Below are positions 7,476-15,075 of a stretch of DNA of 16,411 nucleotides, in pieces. The translations under genes were made by a program, and so were the position numbers. The DNA lies in NCBI GenBank assembly GCA_964421755.1, contig CAYQYP010000095.1:1-16411 (forward strand). The letters run 5' to 3'. The notes under the pieces are model-generated. The model made no database searches. It saw only the letters and a list, made by a program, of their open reading frames with translations, and was not told the DNA's origin. Source of the stretch: CAVUUN01 sp964421755. Lineage in GTDB: Bacteria > Acidobacteriota > UBA6911 > RPQK01. The first letter of the stretch is position 1. Every line of letters starts with the position of its first letter.

Positions 7476-8925
7476 CGATTCCATTGCCGGCGACCGTTTA
7501 TTCTACCAGTCTGTCACTCCCGATGAGCTTTCAGCGGACCAGACCAACGTGATGCGGCAGGCCTTGGCGGGCATGCTGTGGGGCAAACAGTATTACTGTA
7601 TGCGCGTCGATCAATGGCTCGGGCAACACGGCATCGACCCGATGATGCGGGTGCCTCGCGACGCCCGGAACGCGGACTGGTTCCACATGCTCAATGACGA
7701 CGTCATTTCCATGCCCGACAAATGGGAATATCCCTGGTATGCGGCCTGGGACCTGGCGTTTCACACCGTCGCTCTCGCCATGGTCGACCTCGACTTTGCT
7801 AAGTCCCAGCTGGAGCTGATGCTGAGGGAGCTGTACCAGCATCCGAACGGCCAGATGCCGGCTTACGAGTGGAATTTCAGCGACGTCAACCCCCCGGTGC
7901 ATGCCTGGGCAACGCTGTTCCTGTTCAGCATCGACGAAGAGCTTGGCGGCAAAGTCGACGTCGAATTCTTGAAGCGTACGTTCCACAAGCTGTTGCTGAA
8001 TTTCACTTGGTGGGTGAACCGGAAGGACCGGACTGGCCGAAACGTTTTCGAGGGCGGCTTCCTCGGGCTCGACAACATCGGCGTGTTCGATCGCAGCAAA
8101 CCGCTGCCGACTGGCGGCTGCCTCGAGCAGGCCGACGGCACCGCCTGGATGGCTCTGTTCTCGCAGAACATGTTCGAGATCGCTCTCGAGCTTGCCGAAC
8201 GCGACTCCACTTACGAGGATGTGGCGGTGAAGTTCCTCGAACACTTCTTCTGGATCGCCTCCGCCATGGACCGCATCGGCGACAACAAGGACGAACTGTG
8301 GGATGAAGAGGACGGATTCTTTTACGACCTGCTGCGTTTTCCCAACGGGGACGCCTGCCGGTTGAAGGTCCGGTCCCTAGTGGGTCTGTTGCCCTTGTGC
8401 GCAACCACAGTGATTTCCCGGCCGACGGGCCAGAAATTCCCGCGAATCGCGGAGCGGGCTCGGGACTTCCTCCTGCGCCACCCCGGCGTGATTGCCAATG
8501 TTGCGTCGCCGCGCGTTCCCGGTGTTAAGGGCCGCCGGCTTTTCGCGATCGCCAACGAGGACAAGCTGCGCCGCATCCTCCGGTACATGCTGGATGAGAG
8601 CGAATTCCTGAGCCCTTACGGCATCCGCTCGTTGTCACGATATCACCTCGATCACCCCTACCTTCCGAGTGGAGTGCCCCACAGGGTCGGGTCGGCAAAT
8701 GACGTTGTTCGAAGTCGCCCGTGAGATCGCTAACCGGCTGTCGAGCATCTTTCTGCTCGACCGGAATAACCGGCGTCCCGTCTTCGGCGCCGCTCCGAAG
8801 TTCCAGACCGATCCGAACTGGCGTGACAACATACTATTCTACGAGTATTTCCACGGAGACAATGGGGCCGGCATCGGCGCCAGTCACCAGACCGGGTGGA
8901 CCGGAGGTGCACGTCCCAGAACTGA
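7476..8925 (+). pseudogene. Glucosidase (MGH1/GH63-like glycoside hydrolase) remnant: 5'-truncated, internal frameshifting deletion, 3'-truncated
   Basis: Frame 1 (to about 8661) is strongly glycoside-hydrolase-like, with RNADWFHMLNDDVISMPDKW, YPWYAAWDLAFH, PAYEWNFSDVNPPVHAW, NFTWWVNRKDR, GGFLGLDNIGVFDRS and WDEEDGFFYD, up to YGIRSLSRYHLDHPY. Frame 2 then continues the same protein: FRVECPTGSGRQMT (8663-8704), FQTDPNWRDNILFYEYFHGDN and GASHQTGWTG, ending near 8925. As I remember the family, full proteins are about 850-900 residues. So the N-terminal half is gone, about 60-70 residues are missing at the junction (including the conserved NWRGPVW loop), and the last few residues are replaced by an unrelated tail (GARPRTE, stop at 8929). 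No start or ribosome site exists at the left edge. Similarity in what remains is very high, so the decay looks recent. An inactive relic is by far the likeliest reading; an assembly join is the alternative. Confidence 0.87.
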
Positions 8926-9002
8926 ATGACAGCAGCTTGCGCGCCTTGGTATCCCGCCGTTGGCCGCTTCCCCAGTCACCCATGTCGAATGGCTGGATCT
9001 CT

Positions 9003-9032
9003 TTGCATGGCGTATCTGCCTTCGCATATGAT
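9003..9032 (+). promoter_or_regulatory. Sigma70-like promoter for the nucleotidyltransferase module
   Basis: TTGCAT (9003-9008) and TATGAT (9027-9032) are separated by 18 bases. The -10 box matches consensus at 5 of 6 positions and the -35 box at its first three. Transcription would start near 9039, leaving a leader of about 40 bases before the ATG at 9079. Confidence 0.45.
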
Positions 9033-9078
9033 TGGTACGCGTTGTGATGCAGGCGTTTGCTCTGAGAGGACGCGTTCC

Positions 9079-9294
9079 ATGTCAATAGATCCGAGACAGA
9101 TCGAAGTGCCTGACGAGTCAATGGCCGAGGTCCTGCGGCGGAAGTCCCCCCCAGAACGACTGCGGATAGGGTTCGATATGTGGGTTTCGGCTCACAACAT
9201 GCTCATGACTCATATCCGGCATCTGCATCCTGACTGGACTATGAAAGCCGTAGAGCGCGAGGTGGCCAGGAGAATGTCCCATGGGGCCGTATGA
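9079..9294 (+). CDS. Small 71-residue partner protein of the nucleotidyltransferase, putative antitoxin or cognate toxin
   Basis: ATG at 9079 follows GAGAGGA (9064-9070) by 8 bases. The frame is open further upstream to 8926, but only this start has a ribosome site and promoter at sensible distances. The 71-residue soluble protein is mostly helical and charged, with SPPERLRIGF, RHLHPDW and a C-terminal EVARRMSHGA. I remember this pattern from small hypothetical proteins encoded beside nucleotidyltransferases in several phyla. Its last 14 bases overlap the next gene, which indicates translational coupling and fixed stoichiometry. It is too short for a HEPN domain, although RHLH gives an isolated Arg...His pair. 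It also lacks the winged helix of AbiEi. Role as the partner in a toxin-antitoxin-like pair is inferred from arrangement only. Confidence 0.72.
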   Translation: MSIDPRQIEVPDESMAEVLRRKSPPERLRIGFDMWVSAHNMLMTHIRHLHPDWTMKAVEREVARRMSHGAV

Positions 9295-9847
9295 GCTCCT
9301 TGAGAGAATCGTCGGCGTTCTGACTCGCCTCGACATTTCCTATCTGGTGACGGGCTCGGTGGGCGCGATGGCCTACGGCGAACCTCGCTTGACCAATGAT
9401 ATCGACATCGTCGCGGCAATCGAGCAACGTCATGTTCCCGCCTTGGTCGCTGCCTTCCCGGAGCCGGAGTTCTACATTTCTGCAGAGATGATCGTGGATG
9501 CGATCCGACATCGGACTCAATTCAACATTATTCATCCTGCATCCGGCCTCAAAGTCGATGTCATCGTCCGCAAGGAAACGGCCTTTGACAGGAGCCGCTT
9601 CAGCCGCGTCCGCCGCATAAAGCCAGCAGAAAGCTACGTCGCTAACTTCGCCGCGCCAGAGGACATCATCATTATGAAGATGCAGTATTACCGGGAAGGG
9701 GGATCCGAAAAACATCTACGCGATATCGCCGGTATTTTGAAGATCAGCCGAGATCAGGTCGATACTGCCTACATCGCCGATTGGGCTCGGCGACTCGGCG
9801 TGACAGACATCTGGGAGACTATCCTCCGAAGAGTCGGTGAATCGTAA
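9281..9847 (+). CDS. Nucleotidyltransferase-fold protein (AbiEii/MNT-like), putative toxin-antitoxin component
   Basis: A 188-residue protein starting at ATG 9281, 8 bases after AGGAG (9268-9272), inside the end of the preceding gene. Key residues of the minimal nucleotidyltransferase fold are visible: GS at 25-26 (VTGSVGAMAYGEPR), R36, T38, the metal-binding pair D40 and D42 (TNDIDI), and the third acidic residue D93 in KVDVIV. A later KMQYYREGGSEKHLRDI segment matches the K...K/R-D-I part of AbiEii-like and DUF6036-like proteins. All expected catalytic residues are present, so it is likely active in transferring a nucleotide to protein or RNA. Some relatives are toxins, for example AbiEii and MenT. 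Others are antitoxins, such as MntA with HEPN. Which role applies here cannot be told. The gene is bracketed by degraded genes, which suits a mobile, self-maintaining module. Confidence 0.85.
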   Translation: MGPYELLERIVGVLTRLDISYLVTGSVGAMAYGEPRLTNDIDIVAAIEQRHVPALVAAFPEPEFYISAEMIVDAIRHRTQFNIIHPASGLKVDVIVRKETAFDRSRFSRVRRIKPAESYVANFAAPEDIIIMKMQYYREGGSEKHLRDIAGILKISRDQVDTAYIADWARRLGVTDIWETILRRVGES

Positions 9848-9849
9848 GC

Positions 9850-10008
9850 TTCACGAAGAGCGGATCCTCGACCGCCCCGACGACGATCTTGATGTTCTCG
9901 ACGCCTTCCCTGCGGGCGCGCTCCTTGACCACGTCGAGGATCGAGGCCGAGATGTCGTTTGCGTAGACTACGCCGCCGGAACTGACTCGTCGAGCGAGGG
10001 GAAACGTT
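9850..10008 (-). pseudogene. Fragment of a SAM-dependent methyltransferase
   Basis: Reading the minus strand gives about 50 codons without a stop: FPLARRVSSGGVVYAND, then ISASILDVVKERARREGVEN, then IKIVVGAVEDPLF. This matches the centre of a class I methyltransferase: the helix after motif I, the second strand ending in the acidic residue that binds the SAM ribose (YANDI), and the following helix and strand. The GxGxG motif I that should precede it, the start codon, and everything after EDPLF are missing. The fragment begins where the padR promoter begins and ends at the nucleotidyltransferase stop. It cannot make a functional enzyme. Confidence 0.72.
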
Positions 10009-10009
10009 T

Positions 10010-10049
10010 TTGAGTAGACTCTCTACACAATATATAGTAGACTGTCTAC
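10010..10049 (+). promoter_or_regulatory. padR promoter with two 13-bp palindromic operators
   Basis: TTGAGT (10010-10015) and TATAGT (10033-10038), 17 bases apart, make a good sigma70-type promoter. GTAGACTCTCTAC (10014-10026) overlaps the -35 and spacer. GTAGACTGTCTAC (10037-10049) overlaps the -10 end and the start site. The two differ at one base, and the second is a perfect 6+1+6 palindrome. Their centres are 23 bp apart. This is the classic layout for repression by a dimer, and PadR proteins usually repress their own operon. The start site would be near 10045, only about 8 bases before the ATG, so the mRNA is nearly leaderless and has no Shine-Dalgarno. Confidence 0.75.
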
Positions 10050-10052
10050 ATA

Positions 10053-10409
10053 ATGCGTCCAGATGCGCCTTCCCGCGTCGAACTGCTGCAAGGCACGCTC
10101 GACCTGCTTATCCTCCGCACCCTGCTCGCCGGACCCGCTCACGGCCACGCGATTGCCAAGCACATTCAGCGGAGCTCGGAAGACCTGCTCAAGGTCGAGA
10201 CCGGGTCGTTGTACCCAGCGCTCCATCGTCTGGAGGCGAAGGGCTGGATAGCTCCCTCCTGGGAACTTTCGAACAAAGGCAAGCGGGCCAGGTTCTATCG
10301 CCTGACGCGACTGGGGCGTAGGCAACTTGCGGCCGAGCAATCAAAGTGGGAGGCCTTCTCTCGTGCGATGGCATTGATTCTGAATCCGGTCGATCCAGAG
10401 GCACAATGA
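10053..10409 (+). CDS. PadR-family transcriptional regulator
   Basis: A 118-residue winged-helix repressor. The N-terminal core reads LLQGTLDLLILRTL (11-24) and GHAIAKHI (31-38). The recognition helix is SLYPALHRLEAKGWI (52-66), with the wing around KGKRARFYRLT (75-85), then a C-terminal helix. The length and features are those of the short PadR proteins that precede acidobacterial permeases. ATG at 10053 has no Shine-Dalgarno and lies about 8 bases from the predicted transcript start, so translation is probably leaderless or nearly so. The stop overlaps the next start as ATGA (10406-10409), so the permease is translationally coupled. It probably represses its own operon through the two palindromes at 10014-10049. 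The inducing signal is unknown. Confidence 0.95.
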   Translation: MRPDAPSRVELLQGTLDLLILRTLLAGPAHGHAIAKHIQRSSEDLLKVETGSLYPALHRLEAKGWIAPSWELSNKGKRARFYRLTRLGRRQLAAEQSKWEAFSRAMALILNPVDPEAQ

Positions 10410-13030
10410 TCTCTTTCTTTCGAAAGCTGCGCTGGTTAATGCAACGGTGCGACAAAGAAGCCGAGCTGCAGGAGGAACTTCAATTCCACCTCCAGGAGGA
10501 AGCGGACCAGCGCCAAGAGGAGGGGTTGACGGAAGAAGAGGCGCGATGGGCGGCACACCGGGAATTAGGCAACGTTGCCCTGGTGGAGGAGGACACTCGA
10601 GCGACTTGGGGCTGGACGCGTTTGGAGCAACTCGCCCGCGATGCCGGCCACGGACTGCGCCTGGTTCGCCTTAACCCAGTCTTCTCGACCATCGCAATCC
10701 TAACACTCGCGCTCGGCATCGGTGGGATTACCGCGATGTTCAGCGCCGTCTACGCGATACTGATTCGTCCATTGCCTTACACCAACGCGGACCGTCTCGT
10801 CATGATCTGGGACGAATTGAGCGGGGAGGGTCGCTCGGGGCACATGCCCACGCCCGCCGAATGGTTGGAATGGCGGCGACACAACTCGGTTTTCACCGAC
10901 ATCGCGGCCACCCAACCGGGAGATGCGATACTCTCTGGCGATTCCGAGCCCGAAGAGGTCCCGGCGCGAAAGGCGACAGGGAACTTTTGGAGCGTATTGG
11001 GCGTTAAGCCACTGATCGGGCGGGTGTTTACGGAAGAAGAAGACGTGAAAGGCGTGCGCGTAATCGTCATAAGCCATGGGCTGTGGCAGCGGCGCTACGG
11101 CGGCTCGTCCACTGTACTGGGCCGCAAGATCACCGTAAACGACAAACCGTACGAAGTGATCGGCGTAATGCCGCGCCAGTTCTACTTCATGCCCGCTCGT
11201 AGCATCGACATCTGGATGCCAGCTTCATTCCCTCCCTGGATGCGCACGAACTTCACATGGCACGACGCGCAGGTGGTGGCGCGGCTGAAGCCCGGCATGA
11301 CGCTGGAGCGCGCGAGGGAATCGATGGCGGCGTTGAGCCGGCAAGTAACGGCGAAGGATTTCAGAGGCCCCCATTCGGTGATAGTGACGCCGTTGCGGGA
11401 AGAGCTGACGGGCAAGACGCAAACGGCGCTGGTTGTGTTGCTGTGCGCGTCGGCGGCGCTCCAGCTGATCGCGTGCGTCAATCTGGCGAATCTGCTGATG
11501 TCACGCGGGGCAGTGCGAGCCCGGGAAGTCGCAGTGCGCGCGGCCCTTGGGGCGGGACGCGGTAGACTGATCGCTCAATTCCTCACTGAAAGCCTTGTGC
11601 TCGCCGGACTCGGTACCGTCGGCGGCCTCGCGCTCGCTGTGCCCGCGATGCGATTTCTCGAGACGCTTGTGCCGGAGACCATGGGCGCAGCGCGGCTGGC
11701 GCTTGACTGGCGCGTGCTGGCGTTCTCCGCTGGAGTAGCCATTGTCGTTACCTTGACCTTCGGACTTGCGCCCGCGCTGCGCGGATCGCGGATCGCCCCG
11801 CAGGACCGGCTGCGCGAAGGAGGCCGCGGGAGCGCGGGCGTGCGTAGCTACTTGTTTCAACATTCGCTCATCGTTGTCGAAACGGCCCTTGCCGTCGTGT
11901 TGCTAACGACCGGCGGCCTGCTGCTCCAGACATTCCAACACCTGCGGCAAATCGATCTTGGTATCCGGAGCGGAAAGCTACTGACTTTAGAGACTCCGCT
12001 GTTCCGTTATGAAGACTTCGACAGGCGAGTAGCCTTTGTCAATGCTGAGTTGGAGAAGATACGAGCGATCCCTGGCGTAATGAACGCCGGCGCGATTTCG
12101 CGAATTCCACTAACGGTCACCGACCAGGCGACCTTCTATCTCCTGGAGGGTCAGTCCAGGGACAGTGTCGCCGAACAGGTGGCGCTGACGCGCGTGGTTA
12201 GCCGGGACTACTTTGCGACCGTCGGAGCACGTCTGCGAGAGGGGAGGTTCTTCGACATAGCCGATCGAAAATCGGAGTCGCCGTCGGCCGTCGTCAACGA
12301 GTCTTTTGCGAATCACAACTTCCCGGAGCGCTCCCCGCTCGGCGCGCGGCTCAAGTTCGGACGGCTGAGCGAAAAGGGCCACTGGTACACGATCGTGGGC
12401 GTCGTGAAGGAGATACGGGATCGTGGCGTAGTTGAAGAGTTGAAGCCCGCCGTCTATCGCGTGCTCGAGCAATCGGACCAGACCAACGATCTGCCGAGCG
12501 GCATCGTGGTCCGCACGGCCGTTGAACCGGCGTCGATTATCCCGGCGGTCCGGCAGGCGATTTGGTCAGTCGACAGGAATCAGCCCGTGGCTCGTATTCA
12601 GACGATCGAAGAGATCGTGGATCGTCAATTGTCTACATCCTCGCAGAGTACAACGTTATTGAGCGCATTCGCTCTGCTCGCGCTGTTGCTCGCATCGCTC
12701 GGCGTATACGGCGTACTTTCTTACGCCGTTACTCAGCGAACCAATGAGATCGGAGTCCGCATGGCCCTAGGCGCGACGTCGCGCGACATTCTGCTTTCGT
12801 TCGGCAGGCGTGGACTGGCCCTGACCCTAACCGGGCTTGGGATAGGCCTGGTGCTGGGTGTCATGGCGGCGCGCCTGATGACGGCTCTGCTCTACGGCTT
12901 CCAGCCCCGCTACGCGATGGCCGCAGCCGCAGTGTCCCTCGTTCTTTTGGCGGTCGCGGCGCTGGCCAGCTTCATCCCCGCACGCCGCGCGTCGCGAGTC
13001 GATCCGCTGATCGCCCTGCGAAATGAATAG
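10406..13030 (+). CDS. ADOP-type ABC transporter permease (MacB/FtsX duplicated orphan permease)
   Basis: 874 residues starting at ATG 10406 within the ATGA overlap with padR; an in-frame start at 10346 would lie inside padR and is rejected. Order: a soluble N-terminal ADOP helix region (1-80, rich in Glu, with LQEELQFHLQEEADQR). TM1 at about 94-120. A periplasmic MacB-type core at about 121-335. A first FtsX module with TM helices at about 341-365, 392-415 and 435-458, and the coupling segment REVAVRAALGAGRGRLI (373-389). A linking TM near 487-507. A second periplasmic core at about 520-745. A second FtsX module with TMs at about 750-775, 803-828 and 838-858, with EIGVRMALGATSRDIL (781-796). 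The C-terminus PARRASRVDPLIALRNE is typical. No ATP-binding subunit is nearby, as usual for this family, so it must use a distant MacB-like ATPase or act otherwise. Substrate unknown. Confidence 0.95.
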   Translation: MISFFRKLRWLMQRCDKEAELQEELQFHLQEEADQRQEEGLTEEEARWAAHRELGNVALVEEDTRATWGWTRLEQLARDAGHGLRLVRLNPVFSTIAILTLALGIGGITAMFSAVYAILIRPLPYTNADRLVMIWDELSGEGRSGHMPTPAEWLEWRRHNSVFTDIAATQPGDAILSGDSEPEEVPARKATGNFWSVLGVKPLIGRVFTEEEDVKGVRVIVISHGLWQRRYGGSSTVLGRKITVNDKPYEVIGVMPRQFYFMPARSIDIWMPASFPPWMRTNFTWHDAQVVARLKPGMTLERARESMAALSRQVTAKDFRGPHSVIVTPLREELTGKTQTALVVLLCASAALQLIACVNLANLLMSRGAVRAREVAVRAALGAGRGRLIAQFLTESLVLAGLGTVGGLALAVPAMRFLETLVPETMGAARLALDWRVLAFSAGVAIVVTLTFGLAPALRGSRIAPQDRLREGGRGSAGVRSYLFQHSLIVVETALAVVLLTTGGLLLQTFQHLRQIDLGIRSGKLLTLETPLFRYEDFDRRVAFVNAELEKIRAIPGVMNAGAISRIPLTVTDQATFYLLEGQSRDSVAEQVALTRVVSRDYFATVGARLREGRFFDIADRKSESPSAVVNESFANHNFPERSPLGARLKFGRLSEKGHWYTIVGVVKEIRDRGVVEELKPAVYRVLEQSDQTNDLPSGIVVRTAVEPASIIPAVRQAIWSVDRNQPVARIQTIEEIVDRQLSTSSQSTTLLSAFALLALLLASLGVYGVLSYAVTQRTNEIGVRMALGATSRDILLSFGRRGLALTLTGLGIGLVLGVMAARLMTALLYGFQPRYAMAAAAVSLVLLAVAALASFIPARRASRVDPLIALRNE

Positions 13031-13044
13031 GGCCGCGGCCCTTT
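13030..13044 (+). terminator. Palindrome followed by short T-run after the permease
   Basis: GGGCCGCGGCCC (13030-13041) is a perfect 12-bp palindrome that starts on the last base of the permease stop codon and runs into TTT. As a hairpin it gives only a 4-bp stem with a 4-base loop, so it is at best a weak terminator. Confidence 0.35.
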
Positions 13045-13603
13045 CAGCAGTTGGAATTTGGCCTCGCTGCTTATCGGAGGTGTTCGCTGCTGTAGATAAT
13101 TTTGTAGCTATGACAAGCTGGCCGACCAGAACGGCAAGCTTTTTCAGGGCATGATGAGAACGCTCCTCCGAAGGCGGGAGCATCTTTCCGCCGAAGGTGA
13201 TGGCTCGTCTATTGGTCTCGTCATAGACGAGGGAATGCCCATAGCGAACCAGGGCGGGGCAGCCCGACGGGACATAAGCGACTGTGACCGCCCGAGAGGC
13301 GAGTCAGACAGCGGCCCACGCGAGGCGGCCCCTTACCTCCCCTCTGAAATTGCGGGCTAACTCCATGATTTATCCCGGTGTAACGCAACTGATTTTGGCC
13401 ACTTCTCGCTTGTCCTAAGTATGACGAATTGAGCGACCAACCCTTCTCCAGGAGACGTGAAGCGGAAGACCTGGAACAACGATTCGTTTTATCCGACCTC
13501 GCGACCGCTCCACCCCCTACCACAGACAGCCTGTCCCCGACCGAGGCGCTTTCCAAGGGCGGAAAAGTGGCCTTAGAACGCAAAAACGGGAAAGCGTTTA
13601 GCT
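13042..13603. other. 562-bp region without a convincing gene, with one inverted repeat
   Basis: Open frames exist here on both strands, but none has a recognisable protein pattern with a good ribosome site. One plus-strand frame (13429-13632) has only a TTG start and overlaps the minus-strand gene end. A short reading with VDNFVAMTSWPTRTASFFR (about 13092-13148) ends in two stops (TGA TGA) and may be the tail of a degraded gene or insertion sequence; I could not identify it. CTCGTCTAT (13204-13212) and ATAGACGAG (13223-13231) are a perfect 9-bp inverted repeat with a 10-base loop. Confidence 0.5.
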
Positions 13604-14833
13604 TTAGTTGGTGGGTGCGGCACCCGACCTGAAAACCTGCGGACTGCTGAACGGATTCTTCACTAATGGCTTCCCCACCTCGGTGGATGCACCACGACCA
13701 CACACAACGCACGGGCCCCGCCGCCGGTAATAGTAGGCCAAGGTCGCCACCGCAAGCGCTACACCCCAGACTGGGAACAGCAAGGTGGGGCCGACCCCGA
13801 CGAATAGTTCCCAGATGATTCCTATCCCCTTTGCCCCGCCGGCCGCCACCGAAGCCGCCATCCGATTTAAGCCGGACCAAATCACGATGCCACCGACCGC
13901 CAGCATCACCGATACGATCGAGGCCGGGACGACCGCCAGCGCGATCGGGACCCGGCGTCCAGCCAGGCCGATCATCCAGCGCGGGAATACCTCACCCCAG
14001 CGCTGCACCAATCCGAGCGTGAGGACGGGCCCCACCAGCATGAAGGTAGCGAGGAAGAGCCCGGAGATCCAGATCCCACTCTGTTGACCGCGACGCAGGG
14101 CCTCCTCGCTCATCCCCAGCGGGAACCCCAGCGCCCAGGCGTAACGGGTGAAGGCGTAGAAGACTGGCGCCACCATCGACACATACACCGCGATCCGGCC
14201 CCAGCGCGCGGCTTGGTCCGGTCTCTGCCACCCCTCCGGGCCGTCTCTGCGGCCGCAATACACGCAGGCGTCCCCGCTTCGGCGGGCATAGCAGACGGTA
14301 GCTGCCAGCCAGAGAAACCCGCCGATAATGCACAGCACTTGGTGGATCGTAGACCATTCCGTCCAAGCGTGCAGGTATCCCCAACCCTTCTCGGCAGTGA
14401 AGCGGCCGAGGACGGCATAGGGGATATAACCGAACAGGACCAGCAGCTTGAGGCCGGGCATGAGCAACAGGAGAACCCCGGCGAGCAGTGCTCCGGCAGT
14501 TATGAACAGAGGCCGGAGGGGGCCCCTCCCTGCTCGCACCCCACGCAGCATCGCCGCTCCCAACGCCGTCGCAGGAATCCCTGCCATGATCACGACGATC
14601 CAGGCCACTCCCGGTCCGAATCGTCCAAGCAGCGGCGCCATAACGTCGGACGCGGTTTTGGCGGTGAAAGGGAACCCGGGGCCCCCCCCCGCTACCACCC
14701 AGTAGATCCCCAGCGCGGCGTAGCCCAGTGACCACGCAACTGCCGCGTACGGCACCCAGCGGTGCCAGCCCCGAACGCCTTCACCACGAGTGGGCACGAC
14801 ACTGGCCATCCCGCTCCCTTGTTGTTCGCGCAT
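13604..14833 (-). CDS. Polytopic membrane protein with two CxxCGR motifs, function unknown
   Basis: 409 residues. I chose the ATG at 14833 because GGGAGG lies about 7 bases upstream (in AAAGGGAGGCGAGTA). The frame is open to 14911, but those residues look non-native. A second ATG eight codons in (14809) is also possible. About nine hydrophobic segments are visible, near 27-48, 75-97, 107-125, 127-143, 163-181, 213-231, 253-275, 296-320 and 345-367. Two short motifs, CVYCGR (190-195) and CVVCGR (375-380), each follow a membrane helix and an arginine-rich turn, so they probably sit on the same side of the membrane. Paired CxxC motifs can bind zinc or iron or be redox active. Similar proteins are annotated as hypothetical membrane proteins, as I remember mainly in Actinobacteria-like genomes. 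It converges with the ADOP gene and diverges from the gene at 15142. Confidence 0.78.
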   Translation of the reverse strand: MREQQGSGMASVVPTRGEGVRGWHRWVPYAAVAWSLGYAALGIYWVVAGGGPGFPFTAKTASDVMAPLLGRFGPGVAWIVVIMAGIPATALGAAMLRGVRAGRGPLRPLFITAGALLAGVLLLLMPGLKLLVLFGYIPYAVLGRFTAEKGWGYLHAWTEWSTIHQVLCIIGGFLWLAATVCYARRSGDACVYCGRRDGPEGWQRPDQAARWGRIAVYVSMVAPVFYAFTRYAWALGFPLGMSEEALRRGQQSGIWISGLFLATFMLVGPVLTLGLVQRWGEVFPRWMIGLAGRRVPIALAVVPASIVSVMLAVGGIVIWSGLNRMAASVAAGGAKGIGIIWELFVGVGPTLLFPVWGVALAVATLAYYYRRRGPCVVCGRGASTEVGKPLVKNPFSSPQVFRSGAAPTN

Positions 14834-14997
14834 TACTCGCCTCCCTTTGGTTCCGCGAGGAGATGATCGTTGAGGATCGTTCGCTTCACGACCGGCGACG
14901 CTCCTAAACACTCAAACACCGCTTGTCGGCAAAATGTGACACCGCCGAGTCTTGAAAGGGGTGAAACGGGGGTGCCTATTTAAAGGCCCGCATCAAC

Positions 14998-15027
14998 TTG
15001 ACGATACAAAGTACTTTGCATTAGACT
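14998..15027 (+). promoter_or_regulatory. Promoter with palindromic operator CAAAGTACTTTG in the spacer
   Basis: TTGACG (14998-15003) and TAGACT (15022-15027) are 18 bases apart. A perfect 12-bp palindrome, CAAAGTACTTTG (15007-15018), fills the spacer. An operator between -35 and -10 is a standard repression layout. AAAGTACTTT-type palindromes are, as I remember, common at PadR-controlled promoters. It differs from the GTAGAC operators of the padR in this window, so another regulator, encoded elsewhere, is expected. Transcription would start near 15034, giving a leader of about 108 bases. Confidence 0.5.
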
Positions 15028-15075
15028 CGCATCGCATGGGGGACACCCGCCGAGAGATGAGAAGATGTGCGACAT

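Noticed and set aside
13397..13572. GGCCACTT / AAGTGGCC separated by about 160 bases, as insertion-sequence ends
   Set aside because: Only 8 bp match, no flanking direct repeats and no transposase between them; chance is adequate.
13429..13632. 67-codon plus-strand frame
   Set aside because: Only a TTG start, no Shine-Dalgarno, low-complexity Ser/Thr/Pro content, and overlap with the convergent gene end.
13221..13880. 219-codon minus-strand frame overlapping the end of the membrane protein gene
   Set aside because: No recognisable motifs; overlaps a better supported gene in another frame and has no ribosome site. It might contain remnants of an insertion sequence, but nothing definite.
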